Assembly (NCBI RefSeq): GCF_040783975.1
Contig: NZ_CP160631.1
Span: 1,550,001-1,614,000 of the forward strand
Direction: 5' to 3'
DNA: 64,000 bases
Origin: Pantoea sp. Ep11b
GTDB lineage: Bacteria; Pseudomonadota; Gammaproteobacteria; Enterobacterales; Enterobacteriaceae
The translations under genes and the position numbers were made by a program. The notes below the pieces were generated by a model, which saw nothing but the letters and a program-made list of their open reading frames with translations, had not been told where the DNA came from and did not search any database. Numbering within the stretch: the first letter of the stretch is position 1; the number at the start of each line of letters is the position of its first letter. Below are positions 27,380 to 34,945 of this stretch, in pieces.

Positions 27380-29677
27380 ATGAAATGGATTTACTCTGTT
27401 AGTCTCGCTGTCTCCCTCGCGATGCAACCCGCACTGGCTGAGACAGTGCCAGGTAACCACCCGATGACCGAACAGGCGCGGGATGCCTTTGTCACTCAAC
27501 TGCTTAAAAAAATGACGCTGGACGAGAAGATCGGCCAGCTGCGTTTAATCAGTGTCGGACCTGATAATCCGAAAGAAGCCATTCGCGACATGATTCAGAA
27601 GAGTCAGGTTGGCGCGATCTTTAATACCGTAACCCGTCAGGATATCCGGGCCATGCAGGATCAGGCGATGCAGCTCAGCCGCCTGAAGATCCCACTCTTT
27701 TTCGCTTTCGATGTCATTCACGGTCAGCGCACCATTTTTCCGATCCCGTTAGCCCTGGCCTCCAGCTGGGATCTGGATGCCGTAAAAGAGGTGGGGCGCG
27801 TGTCTGCCTATGAGGCGGCCGATGATGGCCTGAACATGACCTGGGCACCGATGGTGGATGTCAGCCGTGAACCGCGCTGGGGCCGTGGCTCCGAAGGCTT
27901 CGGTGAGGATACCTGGCTCACCAGCGAAATGGGGCGCAGCATGGTGCAGGCGATGCAGGGTAAGAGCGCCGCCGATCGCTACAGCGTGATGACCAGCGTA
28001 AAACACTTCGCCCTCTATGGTGCGGTGGAAGGTGGCCGCGACTACAACACGGTGGATATGAGTCCGCAGCGCATGTTTCAGGACTATCTGCCGCCTTATA
28101 AAGCCTCGCTGGATGCGGGCAGCGGCGGGGTAATGGTGGCGCTCAACTCCATCAACGGGGTGCCAGCCACCGCAGATAGCTGGTTACTGAAAGATCTGCT
28201 GCGCGATAAGTGGAAGTTCAAAGGCATTACCATCAGCGATCATGGCGCGATTAAAGAGCTGATCAAGCATGGCGTCGCCAGCGATCCGCAGGAAGCGGTG
28301 CGGATCGCCCTGAAGTCGGGCGTCGATATGAGCATGAGCGACGAATATTACAGTAAATATCTGCCGGATCTGGTGAAGCGCGGCGACGTCAGCATGGCGG
28401 AAATCGATGACGCGGCGCGCCATGTGCTTAACGTCAAATATGACATGGGCCTGTTCAACGATCCTTACAGCCACTTAGGCCCGAAAGAGAGCGATCCGCA
28501 GGATACTAACGCGGAAAGCCGTCTGCACAGGGCTGAAGCGCGCGACGTGGCGCGTAAGAGCATCGTGTTGCTGAAAAACCGGCTGGAGACGCTGCCGCTG
28601 AAAAAATCGGGCACCATTGCACTGATTGGTCCACTGGCAGACAGCCAGCGCGACATCATGGGCAGCTGGTCGGCCGCTGGCGTGGCGAAGCAGTCTGTTT
28701 CGCTGCTGCAGGGGATGCGCAACGCCACCGAAGGCAAAGCGACACTGCTCTATGAGAAAGGGGCCAACGTCTCCGACAATAAAGGGATTCAGGATTTCCT
28801 GAACCTGTATGAACCGGCGGTTTCGATTGATACCCGTTCGCCGCAGCAGATGATCGATGAGGCGGTTGCCAAAGCGAAGCAGGCCGATGTGATCGTGGCT
28901 GCCGTGGGCGAAGCGCAGGGCATGGCGCATGAGGCCTCCAGCCGCAGCGATCTGATCATTCCGCCGAATCAGCAGAAGCTGTTAGCCGCGCTGAAAGCCA
29001 CCGGTAAACCGCTGGTGATTGTGCTGATGAACGGACGCCCACTGTCGATAGTGAATGAGGACCGGATGGCCGATGCCGTGCTGGAAACCTGGTTCAGCGG
29101 CACCGAGGGCGGTAACGCCATCGCCGATGTGCTGTTCGGCGACTACAACCCATCGGGCAAGCTGCCGGTCTCCTTCCCGCGTTCGGTGGGTCAGATTCCG
29201 ATCTATTACAACCATCTGCCAACCGGCCGCCCTTATAACTTTGCGAAGCCGAACAAATATACGTCGCACTACTATGACGCGGTCAATGGCCCGCTCTATC
29301 CATTTGGTTACGGCCTGAGCTACACCCGCTTCACCGTGTCACCGGTTAAAATGTCCTCCCCGACGATGGCGCATGACGGCAGCATTGAGGCCAGCGTGAC
29401 GGTGACCAACAGCGGTCAGCGCGACGGGGCGACGGTGGTGCAGATGTACCTCAACGATCCGGTTGCTTCAATGAGCCGCCCGGTGCAGGAGCTGCGTGGC
29501 TTTAAACGCATCATGCTGAAAGCCGGTGAATCACAGACGGTGACCTTTAAGATCGATGTCGATGCGCTGAAGTTCTGGAATCAGCAGATGCAGCACGTTG
29601 CAGAACCCGGCCGGTTTAACGTGATGATTGGGCTCGACTCCGTTCGTACCCAGAATGGGCAGTTCAACTATCTCTAA
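27380..29677 (+). CDS. bglX: Periplasmic beta-glucosidase BglX (GH3)
   Basis: A 765-residue GH3 enzyme, exactly the E. coli BglX length when started at the ATG at 27380 (MKWIYSVSLAVSL). An upstream in-frame ATG would only lengthen the signal peptide. The signal peptide ends at about residue 20. The GH3 N-domain contains TWAPMVDVSREPRWGRGSEGF and the nucleophile Asp287 in ISDHGAIK. The C-domain has EAQGMAHEASSR, and a fibronectin-III-like domain lies at the end. It hydrolyses beta-glucosides in the periplasm. Confidence 0.95.
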   Translation: MKWIYSVSLAVSLAMQPALAETVPGNHPMTEQARDAFVTQLLKKMTLDEKIGQLRLISVGPDNPKEAIRDMIQKSQVGAIFNTVTRQDIRAMQDQAMQLSRLKIPLFFAFDVIHGQRTIFPIPLALASSWDLDAVKEVGRVSAYEAADDGLNMTWAPMVDVSREPRWGRGSEGFGEDTWLTSEMGRSMVQAMQGKSAADRYSVMTSVKHFALYGAVEGGRDYNTVDMSPQRMFQDYLPPYKASLDAGSGGVMVALNSINGVPATADSWLLKDLLRDKWKFKGITISDHGAIKELIKHGVASDPQEAVRIALKSGVDMSMSDEYYSKYLPDLVKRGDVSMAEIDDAARHVLNVKYDMGLFNDPYSHLGPKESDPQDTNAESRLHRAEARDVARKSIVLLKNRLETLPLKKSGTIALIGPLADSQRDIMGSWSAAGVAKQSVSLLQGMRNATEGKATLLYEKGANVSDNKGIQDFLNLYEPAVSIDTRSPQQMIDEAVAKAKQADVIVAAVGEAQGMAHEASSRSDLIIPPNQQKLLAALKATGKPLVIVLMNGRPLSIVNEDRMADAVLETWFSGTEGGNAIADVLFGDYNPSGKLPVSFPRSVGQIPIYYNHLPTGRPYNFAKPNKYTSHYYDAVNGPLYPFGYGLSYTRFTVSPVKMSSPTMAHDGSIEASVTVTNSGQRDGATVVQMYLNDPVASMSRPVQELRGFKRIMLKAGESQTVTFKIDVDALKFWNQQMQHVAEPGRFNVMIGLDSVRTQNGQFNYL

Positions 29678-29684
29678 CCGTCAG

Positions 29685-29710
29685 CCCTCTCCCTGAATCC
29701 GGGGAGAGGG
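29685..29710 (+). terminator. Hairpin after bglX
   Basis: CCCTCTCCC and GGGAGAGGG (29685-29693, 29702-29710) form a 9-bp stem eight bases after the bglX stop. No T-run follows, so terminator activity is uncertain. Confidence 0.4.
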
Positions 29711-29777
29711 GGATGCGGCGTGTTGTCAGCGTCCTGCTGCCGCGCGCCGCATCCTATCCACTATCAGAGCCACCATT

Positions 29778-30650
29778 ATGAATCTGCGTGACCGCATTCA
29801 GCAGCAGGTCTTCCGCCTTAATGGCCTGTCGATGAATGAATTTGACCTTTCTCAGCCGCCTGGCGATCCCGGCCTGTTTGGCCCGGACAGCGTGATCTGG
29901 CGCGTCCACGGCGATTTCACCGCCATGATGTGCGGGGGGATCAGCGCGCTGCTGCTGCAGATGCTGCATCCGGCGGCGCTGGCGGGCGTCTGGGATCACT
30001 CCAACTTCCGCGAAGATATGATGGGCCGTCTGCGCCGCACCAGTCAGTTTATTGCGGTGACGACCTACGGTAACCAACAGGATGCGCAGACGCTGATCGC
30101 GCGGGTAAAACGCATCCACCTTAAAGTCAGCGGCGTGGACAGTATGGGGAAGCCCTATGCGGCCAGCGATCCCCATCTGCTGACCTGGGTTCATGTCGCG
30201 GAGACCAGCCGTTTTCTGGCGGCCCATCTGCGCTATAAAAATCCGCACCTCACCCGTGCTGAGCAGGATCGCTATTATCAGGAAGCGGCGCTGATTGCCG
30301 AAGCCCTGGGAGCGGAGCGGGTGCCCAAAAGCGTCGTCGATGTGGCGGACTATCTGCAACAGATGCGGCCTGAGCTGCGCTTTGACGAGCGCACCGCAGA
30401 AGTCACGCGGCTGCTGATGAACGCTCCTGCGCCGAGCTGGCAGGCGAAACCGGTGATGAAAATCATGCTGAAGTCAGGTTTCGGGCTGATGCCCGCCTGG
30501 GCGCAGGCGATGTCCGGGCGTGAGATCGGCCGCTTACAGCAGACGATCATCGATCAGAAGATTAATGCGATAGCGGTGGGATTACGCTGGTCAATTCAGC
30601 GCGGAGCCTGGTATCGGGCGATGGTGAGAATGGGGCGCAACCCTGCATAG
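29778..30650 (+). CDS. Oxygenase MpaB family (DUF2236) protein
   Basis: A 290-residue soluble protein of the DUF2236 group (ER-bound oxygenase mpaB/latex-clearing-protein fold). Visible landmarks are WRVHGDF, LLLQMLHPAALAGVWDHSNFRED with a candidate heme-ligand His, and LLTWVHVAETSRFLAAH with a second His. Members are heme b proteins with mostly unknown substrates; some cleave rubber or mycophenolate precursors. It follows bglX by 100 bases in the same direction but has its own leader. I cannot assign a substrate. Confidence 0.75.
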   Translation: MNLRDRIQQQVFRLNGLSMNEFDLSQPPGDPGLFGPDSVIWRVHGDFTAMMCGGISALLLQMLHPAALAGVWDHSNFREDMMGRLRRTSQFIAVTTYGNQQDAQTLIARVKRIHLKVSGVDSMGKPYAASDPHLLTWVHVAETSRFLAAHLRYKNPHLTRAEQDRYYQEAALIAEALGAERVPKSVVDVADYLQQMRPELRFDERTAEVTRLLMNAPAPSWQAKPVMKIMLKSGFGLMPAWAQAMSGREIGRLQQTIIDQKINAIAVGLRWSIQRGAWYRAMVRMGRNPA

Positions 30651-30821
30651 CCGAGCCGGGCATCCGGCGTGTCAGATGACGGCCTCTCTCCGGCGCGCGA
30701 TGCGTGACCGCATCACCCTGCGCCGATGCGGATCGGCGCCTGAGCGGCGACATGGCGGGGACGTATCGCCCTGCCAGTGCTGCGCAGGGCGATCAGGCCA
30801 TAGTGTAATCCCGTCAGGGCT

Positions 30822-31424
30822 TTAGCGGCGTGTTTCCATGGCCGTTTCTTCCCCGTTCTGCCCGGCGCTTAGCCGACAGAGCATTTCGCTGAGCGGCAGG
30901 GCGAGCGCATAAAAACCGATCAGGCTCTTACAGCCGGACTTCATCAGAATATTGTAGAGATGCGCATAGACCGTCTTCACATGTATTCGGAGCGTCAGGG
31001 CGATTTTCCGGGTGCTCATCCCGGACAGCCGCAGGGTCAGGATTTCACTCTCCCGTAAGGTCAGCGGTTTACAGGCACAGGGTGGCTGAGGCAGCGAATC
31101 TGCGGCAAATAATCGGCTGATCTCGCCCGGCGTGCTTTTCCTCTCCAGTTTAAAACAGCCCTCGCAGATTAAATCCATGATGTTTTTCTGTCCCGGACAG
31201 GAGATGATAAATCCGGCATCGGGAGGATAGTTACCGGGCCAGGCCAGCGAGGATGATTCAACACGGCCGGACCTGCACCATGAAACAAGGTCGATTAGCA
31301 CGGTGCCTGTAAAAACCAGGCCCGCGGCATACTGTTCAGTGGTCACCTGCTGACACGCTATCCCTTCCCGTTCTGCGAGTGCAGTAAAACCCGAAGTAAA
31401 ATAGATGTCATCGCAAATCAGCAT
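30822..31424 (-). CDS. LuxR-type transcriptional regulator
   Basis: A 200-residue protein with a LuxR/FixJ-type helix-turn-helix at about 120-175 (LTLRESEILTLRLSGMSTRKIA, then a recognition helix with VKTVYAHLYNILMKSG). The first 110 residues are a degenerate receiver-like or unknown domain that starts MLICDD but lacks a clear phosphorylation pattern. The ATG at 31424 has no Shine-Dalgarno. A well-placed AAGGAG precedes another ATG at 31455, which is out of frame by one base because of a nine-A tract (31427-31435). Slippage or a reading error there would give MKNVNPLKKIMLICDD. The neighbourhood is AT-rich and accessory. Targets are unknown. Confidence 0.72.
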   Translation of the reverse strand: MLICDDIYFTSGFTALAEREGIACQQVTTEQYAAGLVFTGTVLIDLVSWCRSGRVESSSLAWPGNYPPDAGFIISCPGQKNIMDLICEGCFKLERKSTPGEISRLFAADSLPQPPCACKPLTLRESEILTLRLSGMSTRKIALTLRIHVKTVYAHLYNILMKSGCKSLIGFYALALPLSEMLCRLSAGQNGEETAMETRR

Positions 31425-31426
31425 GA

Positions 31427-31435
31427 TTTTTTTTT
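31427..31435 (-). repeat. A9 homopolymer between two candidate starts of the LuxR-type gene
   Basis: On the coding (reverse) strand, nine A lie between the ATG at 31455, which has a strong Shine-Dalgarno, and the ATG at 31424, which has none. With eight A the upstream start would be in frame with the regulator. With nine A it reaches a TGA 16 codons in. Confidence 0.6.
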
Positions 31436-31455
31436 AACGGATTGACGTTCTTCAT

Positions 31456-31907
31456 AGGTTTCTCCTTATCGCGCCGGCATTGACGCTGTTTTCAACGCTA
31501 AAACGGAGAATCTCTGAAATCGAGCAGGTTATTATTAAGTTAAATTAAATTTTATCGCAGATAAAATGCACGGATTCTGTTTGTTCTGGTGAGGAATGAT
31601 TAATTAACTTAAATTTTATTGAACGGATTTTTTTGCTGAGGAAATTCAACGGCTATCAGCAGGATCAATAAATACACGCTTTTTAAACAGTTATTTTTTC
31701 CAGGCTGGCATACGTGTCAGCTTATTCGGCCGCACGTCAGAGGCCGCAGATTTCAGGTTTACCGCCGGGAGGATGCGCGACTGGCCGACAAAAAAGATGC
31801 CGGAGATTTAAGAAACCTTGAGCTGGAGAGTCGTGCCGACGCGCGCTGAACAGCCGCGGAATCTTTTCAGAAAGTTATCCGGCAGGCCGGGGAATTACCA
31901 GACACAC
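31456..31907. other. 452-bp AT-rich stretch without a supported gene
   Basis: It contains the Shine-Dalgarno of the LuxR-type gene, AT-rich tracts (31540-31690) and a more GC-balanced part at 31700-31850. In that part one forward frame without an ATG reads like coding sequence for about 30 codons (REDARLADKKDAGDLRN...), possibly a gene remnant. I see no supported gene, repeat or RNA. Confidence 0.4.
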
Positions 31908-32231
31908 TCAGAGCGCGCCCTGAACTTTTCTTAACGCATAATCTCTGTATATCCTCGAGCGGTATCTCGCGTGACGTATGATCGACAGATAACCGGGATC
32001 GCAGGTGATCACAATCAGCTTCCTGAGTTCAGCCTCCATCTTTGTCCAGATATAAAGGCTGAGAGGGGAGGAGATATTTATCGTTTTCCGGAGTTTTTTC
32101 AGCAGCAGATCGATCTCTTTCTTTCTGGCACCGACATCAGCACCCTGCTGATGGGCCAGGGCAATCTTTTTAACAGAGAGGATATAATCGCAGGCTAACG
32201 CTTTCGCACTGCCGGGATAGAGTTCATTCAT
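31908..32231 (-). CDS. Hypothetical protein, 107 residues
   Basis: I do not recognise this protein. It is basic, with no signal peptide or membrane segment. It appears largely helical (KKEIDLLLKKLRKTIN, KMEAELRKLI) and ends in an Arg/Tyr-rich stretch (RHARYRSRIYRDYALRK). It follows the LuxR-like gene at 32251-32748 by 19 bases on the same strand and may be co-transcribed with it. Codon use is AT-richer than in the flanking core genes. Confidence 0.5.
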   Translation of the reverse strand: MNELYPGSAKALACDYILSVKKIALAHQQGADVGARKKEIDLLLKKLRKTINISSPLSLYIWTKMEAELRKLIVITCDPGYLSIIRHARYRSRIYRDYALRKVQGAL

Positions 32232-32250
32232 TTATTCAGTCTTCCGCCTC

Positions 32251-32748
32251 TCAGATAAAAAGCGCGTTGATTCTTTTCAATCCCATTTTTTGCAGGGCAC
32301 TTGAACGGTGGTAATAAAACACCTTTTTTCGCGTTCTTTCCGTCTGTCTGCACAGGCTTTTTTCGCTCAGCGTCAGCGTCAGCGCGCGATATTCGCCCGG
32401 TGTAATGGAGGTGACCTCTTTCAGATGAGTGATAGAGGTTGTAAAGCCGGCCGAAGCGCGCTCCTCTGACTGGTTCTCATCCCGGCTTAAAATCGAAACC
32501 TTGCCGGGATGGGCATTCAGATAATAGAGCGCCAGCGGCATAAATTTTTCGCAGGTCAGGATAAACACTCTGTAGTAAGGGGTGTTTTCAATCACTCTGT
32601 TGACGATGATTTCACTGATGCTGTTTTTATTCAGCAATAAAAAAAGAGACTCCTCTAACCGGTTTTTCCGGACGGGAAGGCTATTCAGGTAAGAGCGGAT
32701 GCCCTCTTCGAGAAAACTGTTTTCAGGCGGGTAAGCGTGAATTGTCAT
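32251..32748 (-). CDS. LuxR-like regulator with degenerate helix-turn-helix
   Basis: A 165-residue protein whose last 50 residues follow the LuxR HTH pattern (ITPGEYRALTLTLSEKSLC, then RTRKKVFYYHRSSALQKMG), in register with the HTH of the regulator at 30822-31424 but with unusual residues. The first 110 residues form a receiver-like alpha/beta pattern without a recognised phospho-Asp. An ATG four codons upstream lacks a Shine-Dalgarno, while the one at 32748 has GGAG at the right distance, so I chose that. The family resembles capsule/fimbria-type LuxR orphans of Enterobacterales. Whether it still binds DNA is unclear. Confidence 0.6.
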   Translation of the reverse strand: MTIHAYPPENSFLEEGIRSYLNSLPVRKNRLEESLFLLLNKNSISEIIVNRVIENTPYYRVFILTCEKFMPLALYYLNAHPGKVSILSRDENQSEERASAGFTTSITHLKEVTSITPGEYRALTLTLSEKSLCRQTERTRKKVFYYHRSSALQKMGLKRINALFI

Positions 32749-33021
32749 GTAAGGCTCCATGCCAGCGGGAGAGTGATTAAATTAAACAGGCCTTCCTGTC
32801 AGTATCCACCATAGGTTCATCGATTCTGGTTGTAAATAAAATCGCCATTACTTTTTATTTAATTTTCTTAAATAAAATTTTCCGATAAATTTATCTTTCT
32901 CATCGTGGGGCTGAGCGTCTGTGATGGTTGAAAATAAAACCTGGTTGGTTTTTAACTCTCTGATTTTGTTGTTTTTATAATGATGTGGCTCCGCTGGGGG
33001 CCGTGGCCTTTGCCATCACGG

Positions 33022-33129
33022 TTATCGTTTATCTCTCCGGGGTAGCGATCTGTTTTTCTTAAAGGCTGCGTGCTTTTTTAACGAAAATAAAATCACGACG
33101 ATCAATATCAGAATGAATAATAAAAGCAT
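33022..33129 (-). CDS. Possible 35-residue single-membrane-span protein
   Basis: A short frame starting MLLLFILILIVVILFS, a 15-residue hydrophobic helix, followed by a basic tail (KKHAAFKKNRSLPRRDKR). AAGGA stands six bases before the ATG. This layout (good Shine-Dalgarno, one membrane helix, basic cytoplasmic tail) is typical of real bacterial small membrane proteins. No homologue is recognised and there is no comparative support within the window. Confidence 0.42.
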   Translation of the reverse strand: MLLLFILILIVVILFSLKKHAAFKKNRSLPRRDKR

Positions 33130-33646
33130 TGCGGTTCCTTTTTATTTAATGGGTGGGGCCATTATAGGAACCTGCTTTCCGAAGTCTCCTGGTAATTGTC
33201 TGTGTTTGGACGCAGGCGATAAAAAAACGCACGCCTGAATTTTTGTGAATATTTCCGTTTTAAAAAGCAGCTCGCGTGATCCCGATAAATAAAGGCCCGA
33301 GGTCAGGGACAGCCAGACCCGTCTCTTGATCCTCATTCTTTTTCTGATGATGTCAGCATTCGTTTCCTGCGTCATTACACCTGCGGCGATCAATAAATGC
33401 TGCTCTGCTTTTGATCATCGTCTGAATAGGGGTGAGGATGTACTGATGATTTTCAATCACAGAGGGTTGCCGTTTCGTCGCGCAGGGGCAGAACATCGGA
33501 GAACGCGGCTTTGGCCGGGCCGATCCCCGTGGGTTACCCCTAACCGCCCACACTTTGAGATTTTTACCCTTGTCTCAGATAGCGCCAGCCAGGATCCTGC
33601 TCTAATCTCGGGGAAAATGGATTCCTCCAGGCTTTGTCGAGGCACT
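33130..33646. other. 517-bp stretch without a supported gene
   Basis: This precedes the SUFU-domain gene. A long forward frame opens at 33326 but its first 107 codons have no family resemblance and no Shine-Dalgarno. A reverse frame at 33142-33393 has no recognisable protein. The final part carries the GAGG Shine-Dalgarno for the start at 33647. I see no repeat or RNA. Confidence 0.4.
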
Positions 33647-34756
33647 ATGACGTACAAATCCCTGATTGCTGAAGTCCACAATCAGCAGCGCACCCTGACC
33701 GCTATCGTTGAGCAGGATGCGCGCACCGCCTATTTCTATATCTGGCCAACCGACCTGTTCCGCAGTCAGTATGCGGTGCGGGGCTGCTGGCTGCGCAATC
33801 TGCTGCCGGCGCCGGCGCAGGAAGATCGTGAGGCGATGGAGCAGGGCATTGCGCCGCTGCTCAGCGCCGAATATTGCCGTAATCTGGAAGCGGAACCCGA
33901 GCTGGACCCGGCCGGTCTGCAGGTGCTGTGGGAGCCCAGCGATGATGGTGCGGCGCTGTGGTATTACGGCCAGCTACTGGCGGTGATCCCAGGCTGGAGC
34001 CTCTACCAGGAGAAGCAGGTGAGCTTCTCCGCAGGCTGCATTAAAAAGAATCGCCTCACGGCGCCGCTGGGTTCGGCCTCCACCAATGACTACTACGCCC
34101 GTGCGGAACATCAGCGCCAGTTCTGGCGCGAGTGGCACGACGGCAGCGAGTGGGACAGGGTCCAGCAGGATCTGATGGCCTGCTATCAGGCCCGATTCGG
34201 CGAGTCGGTGAAGTATTACGCGATCGACCAGGGGAGCTGGCCACCGATGGCGATCTCCCAGCACTGGCATCAGGGCGTCTGGTATTTCCTGACGATCGGC
34301 ATGAGCATCCGCCCCATGCCGCAGGTCGACTTTCTGTTTGATGAGCTGGCCCCGCAGTATCGTCGCATCGAGCTGGGCATGGCGGTGGACGGCGAGGTTA
34401 TGACCGAAAGCAACGCGGTGCAGATGGCGAGTGCGCTGGCGGAGTTTGTGCATCTGCCGTGGGCACGGCTGACATGGCTTGGCGAGGGTCACACGCTGGC
34501 ATCGGAAGTGGCGCCCGTTGGCTTTGAAAGCTTCCTGCTGGCGAATGAACTGGCCAGCGAACAGGCGCAGTTTGCCCTGCCCAAGCGCGAGGGTGATCGA
34601 CCCACCTTACTCTGGACCACGCCGATTACGGAAGCGGAACGGCAGTTTGCGCAGGCCGACGAGCATGGTGGTCAGAAGTTACGGGAACGGTTAACCGCCG
34701 AGGGCAGTAATCATATTTTCCGCCCGCGCCATCAGGTCGTCAATCCGGAAGAGTAG
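33647..34756 (+). CDS. Suppressor-of-fused (SUFU) domain protein
   Basis: A 369-residue protein whose C-terminal half resembles the bacterial SUFU domain: YYAIDQGSWPPMAISQHWHQGVWYFLTIGMSIRPMPQV, with parts YRRIELGMAV and HTLASEVAPVGFESFLLAN. The start at 33647 (MTYKSLIAEVHNQQ) has GAGG six bases upstream; the 107-residue longer frame starting at 33326 is unsupported. Bacterial SUFU proteins are found in immunity-protein and polymorphic-toxin contexts, but no toxin gene is adjacent here. Function is unknown. It appears monocistronic and precedes a chemoreceptor. Confidence 0.72.
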   Translation: MTYKSLIAEVHNQQRTLTAIVEQDARTAYFYIWPTDLFRSQYAVRGCWLRNLLPAPAQEDREAMEQGIAPLLSAEYCRNLEAEPELDPAGLQVLWEPSDDGAALWYYGQLLAVIPGWSLYQEKQVSFSAGCIKKNRLTAPLGSASTNDYYARAEHQRQFWREWHDGSEWDRVQQDLMACYQARFGESVKYYAIDQGSWPPMAISQHWHQGVWYFLTIGMSIRPMPQVDFLFDELAPQYRRIELGMAVDGEVMTESNAVQMASALAEFVHLPWARLTWLGEGHTLASEVAPVGFESFLLANELASEQAQFALPKREGDRPTLLWTTPITEAERQFAQADEHGGQKLRERLTAEGSNHIFRPRHQVVNPEE

Positions 34757-34874
34757 GCCGGTTATTGCGCGACGTTTCACCTTACCCCTGCGCCTGCCAG
34801 GTGGTGATAGTCGCGCAATGAAATTAAATCCTCATGCAGATCAATTGTTTCTCAAATATGTGATCCCGCTCATC

Positions 34875-34901
34875 TCAAGTTCCTCTTTAACAAGCCGTTA
34901 A
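34875..34901 (+). promoter_or_regulatory. FliA (sigma28) promoter for the chemoreceptor gene
   Basis: TCAAGTTC (34875-34882), an 11-base spacer and GCCGTTAA (34894-34901) match the sigma28 consensus TAAAGTTT-N11-GCCGATAA at 13 of 16 positions with exact spacing. Transcription would start near 34909, about 37 bases before the ATG. Confidence 0.75.
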
Positions 34902-34945
34902 CCCGGATCAGGCAATCGCGCCACACCAGGTTCAGGGGAACATAG

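Noticed and set aside
31740..31850. Coding-like forward stretch ending ADKKDAGDLRN...
   Set aside because: No start codon with a ribosome-binding site and no homologue recognised; possibly a gene remnant, but not strong enough to call.
32985..33062. 25-codon forward frame from GTG with a hydrophobic translation
   Set aside because: No Shine-Dalgarno and it overlaps, antisense, the better-supported small membrane protein at 33022-33129.
33142..33393. 83-codon reverse frame before the SUFU gene
   Set aside because: No recognisable protein, no clear ribosome-binding site and only moderate length for this AT-rich stretch.
33326..33646. 107-codon N-terminal extension of the SUFU gene
   Set aside because: No Shine-Dalgarno, no family resemblance; the ATG at 33647 has GAGG and begins the recognisable protein.
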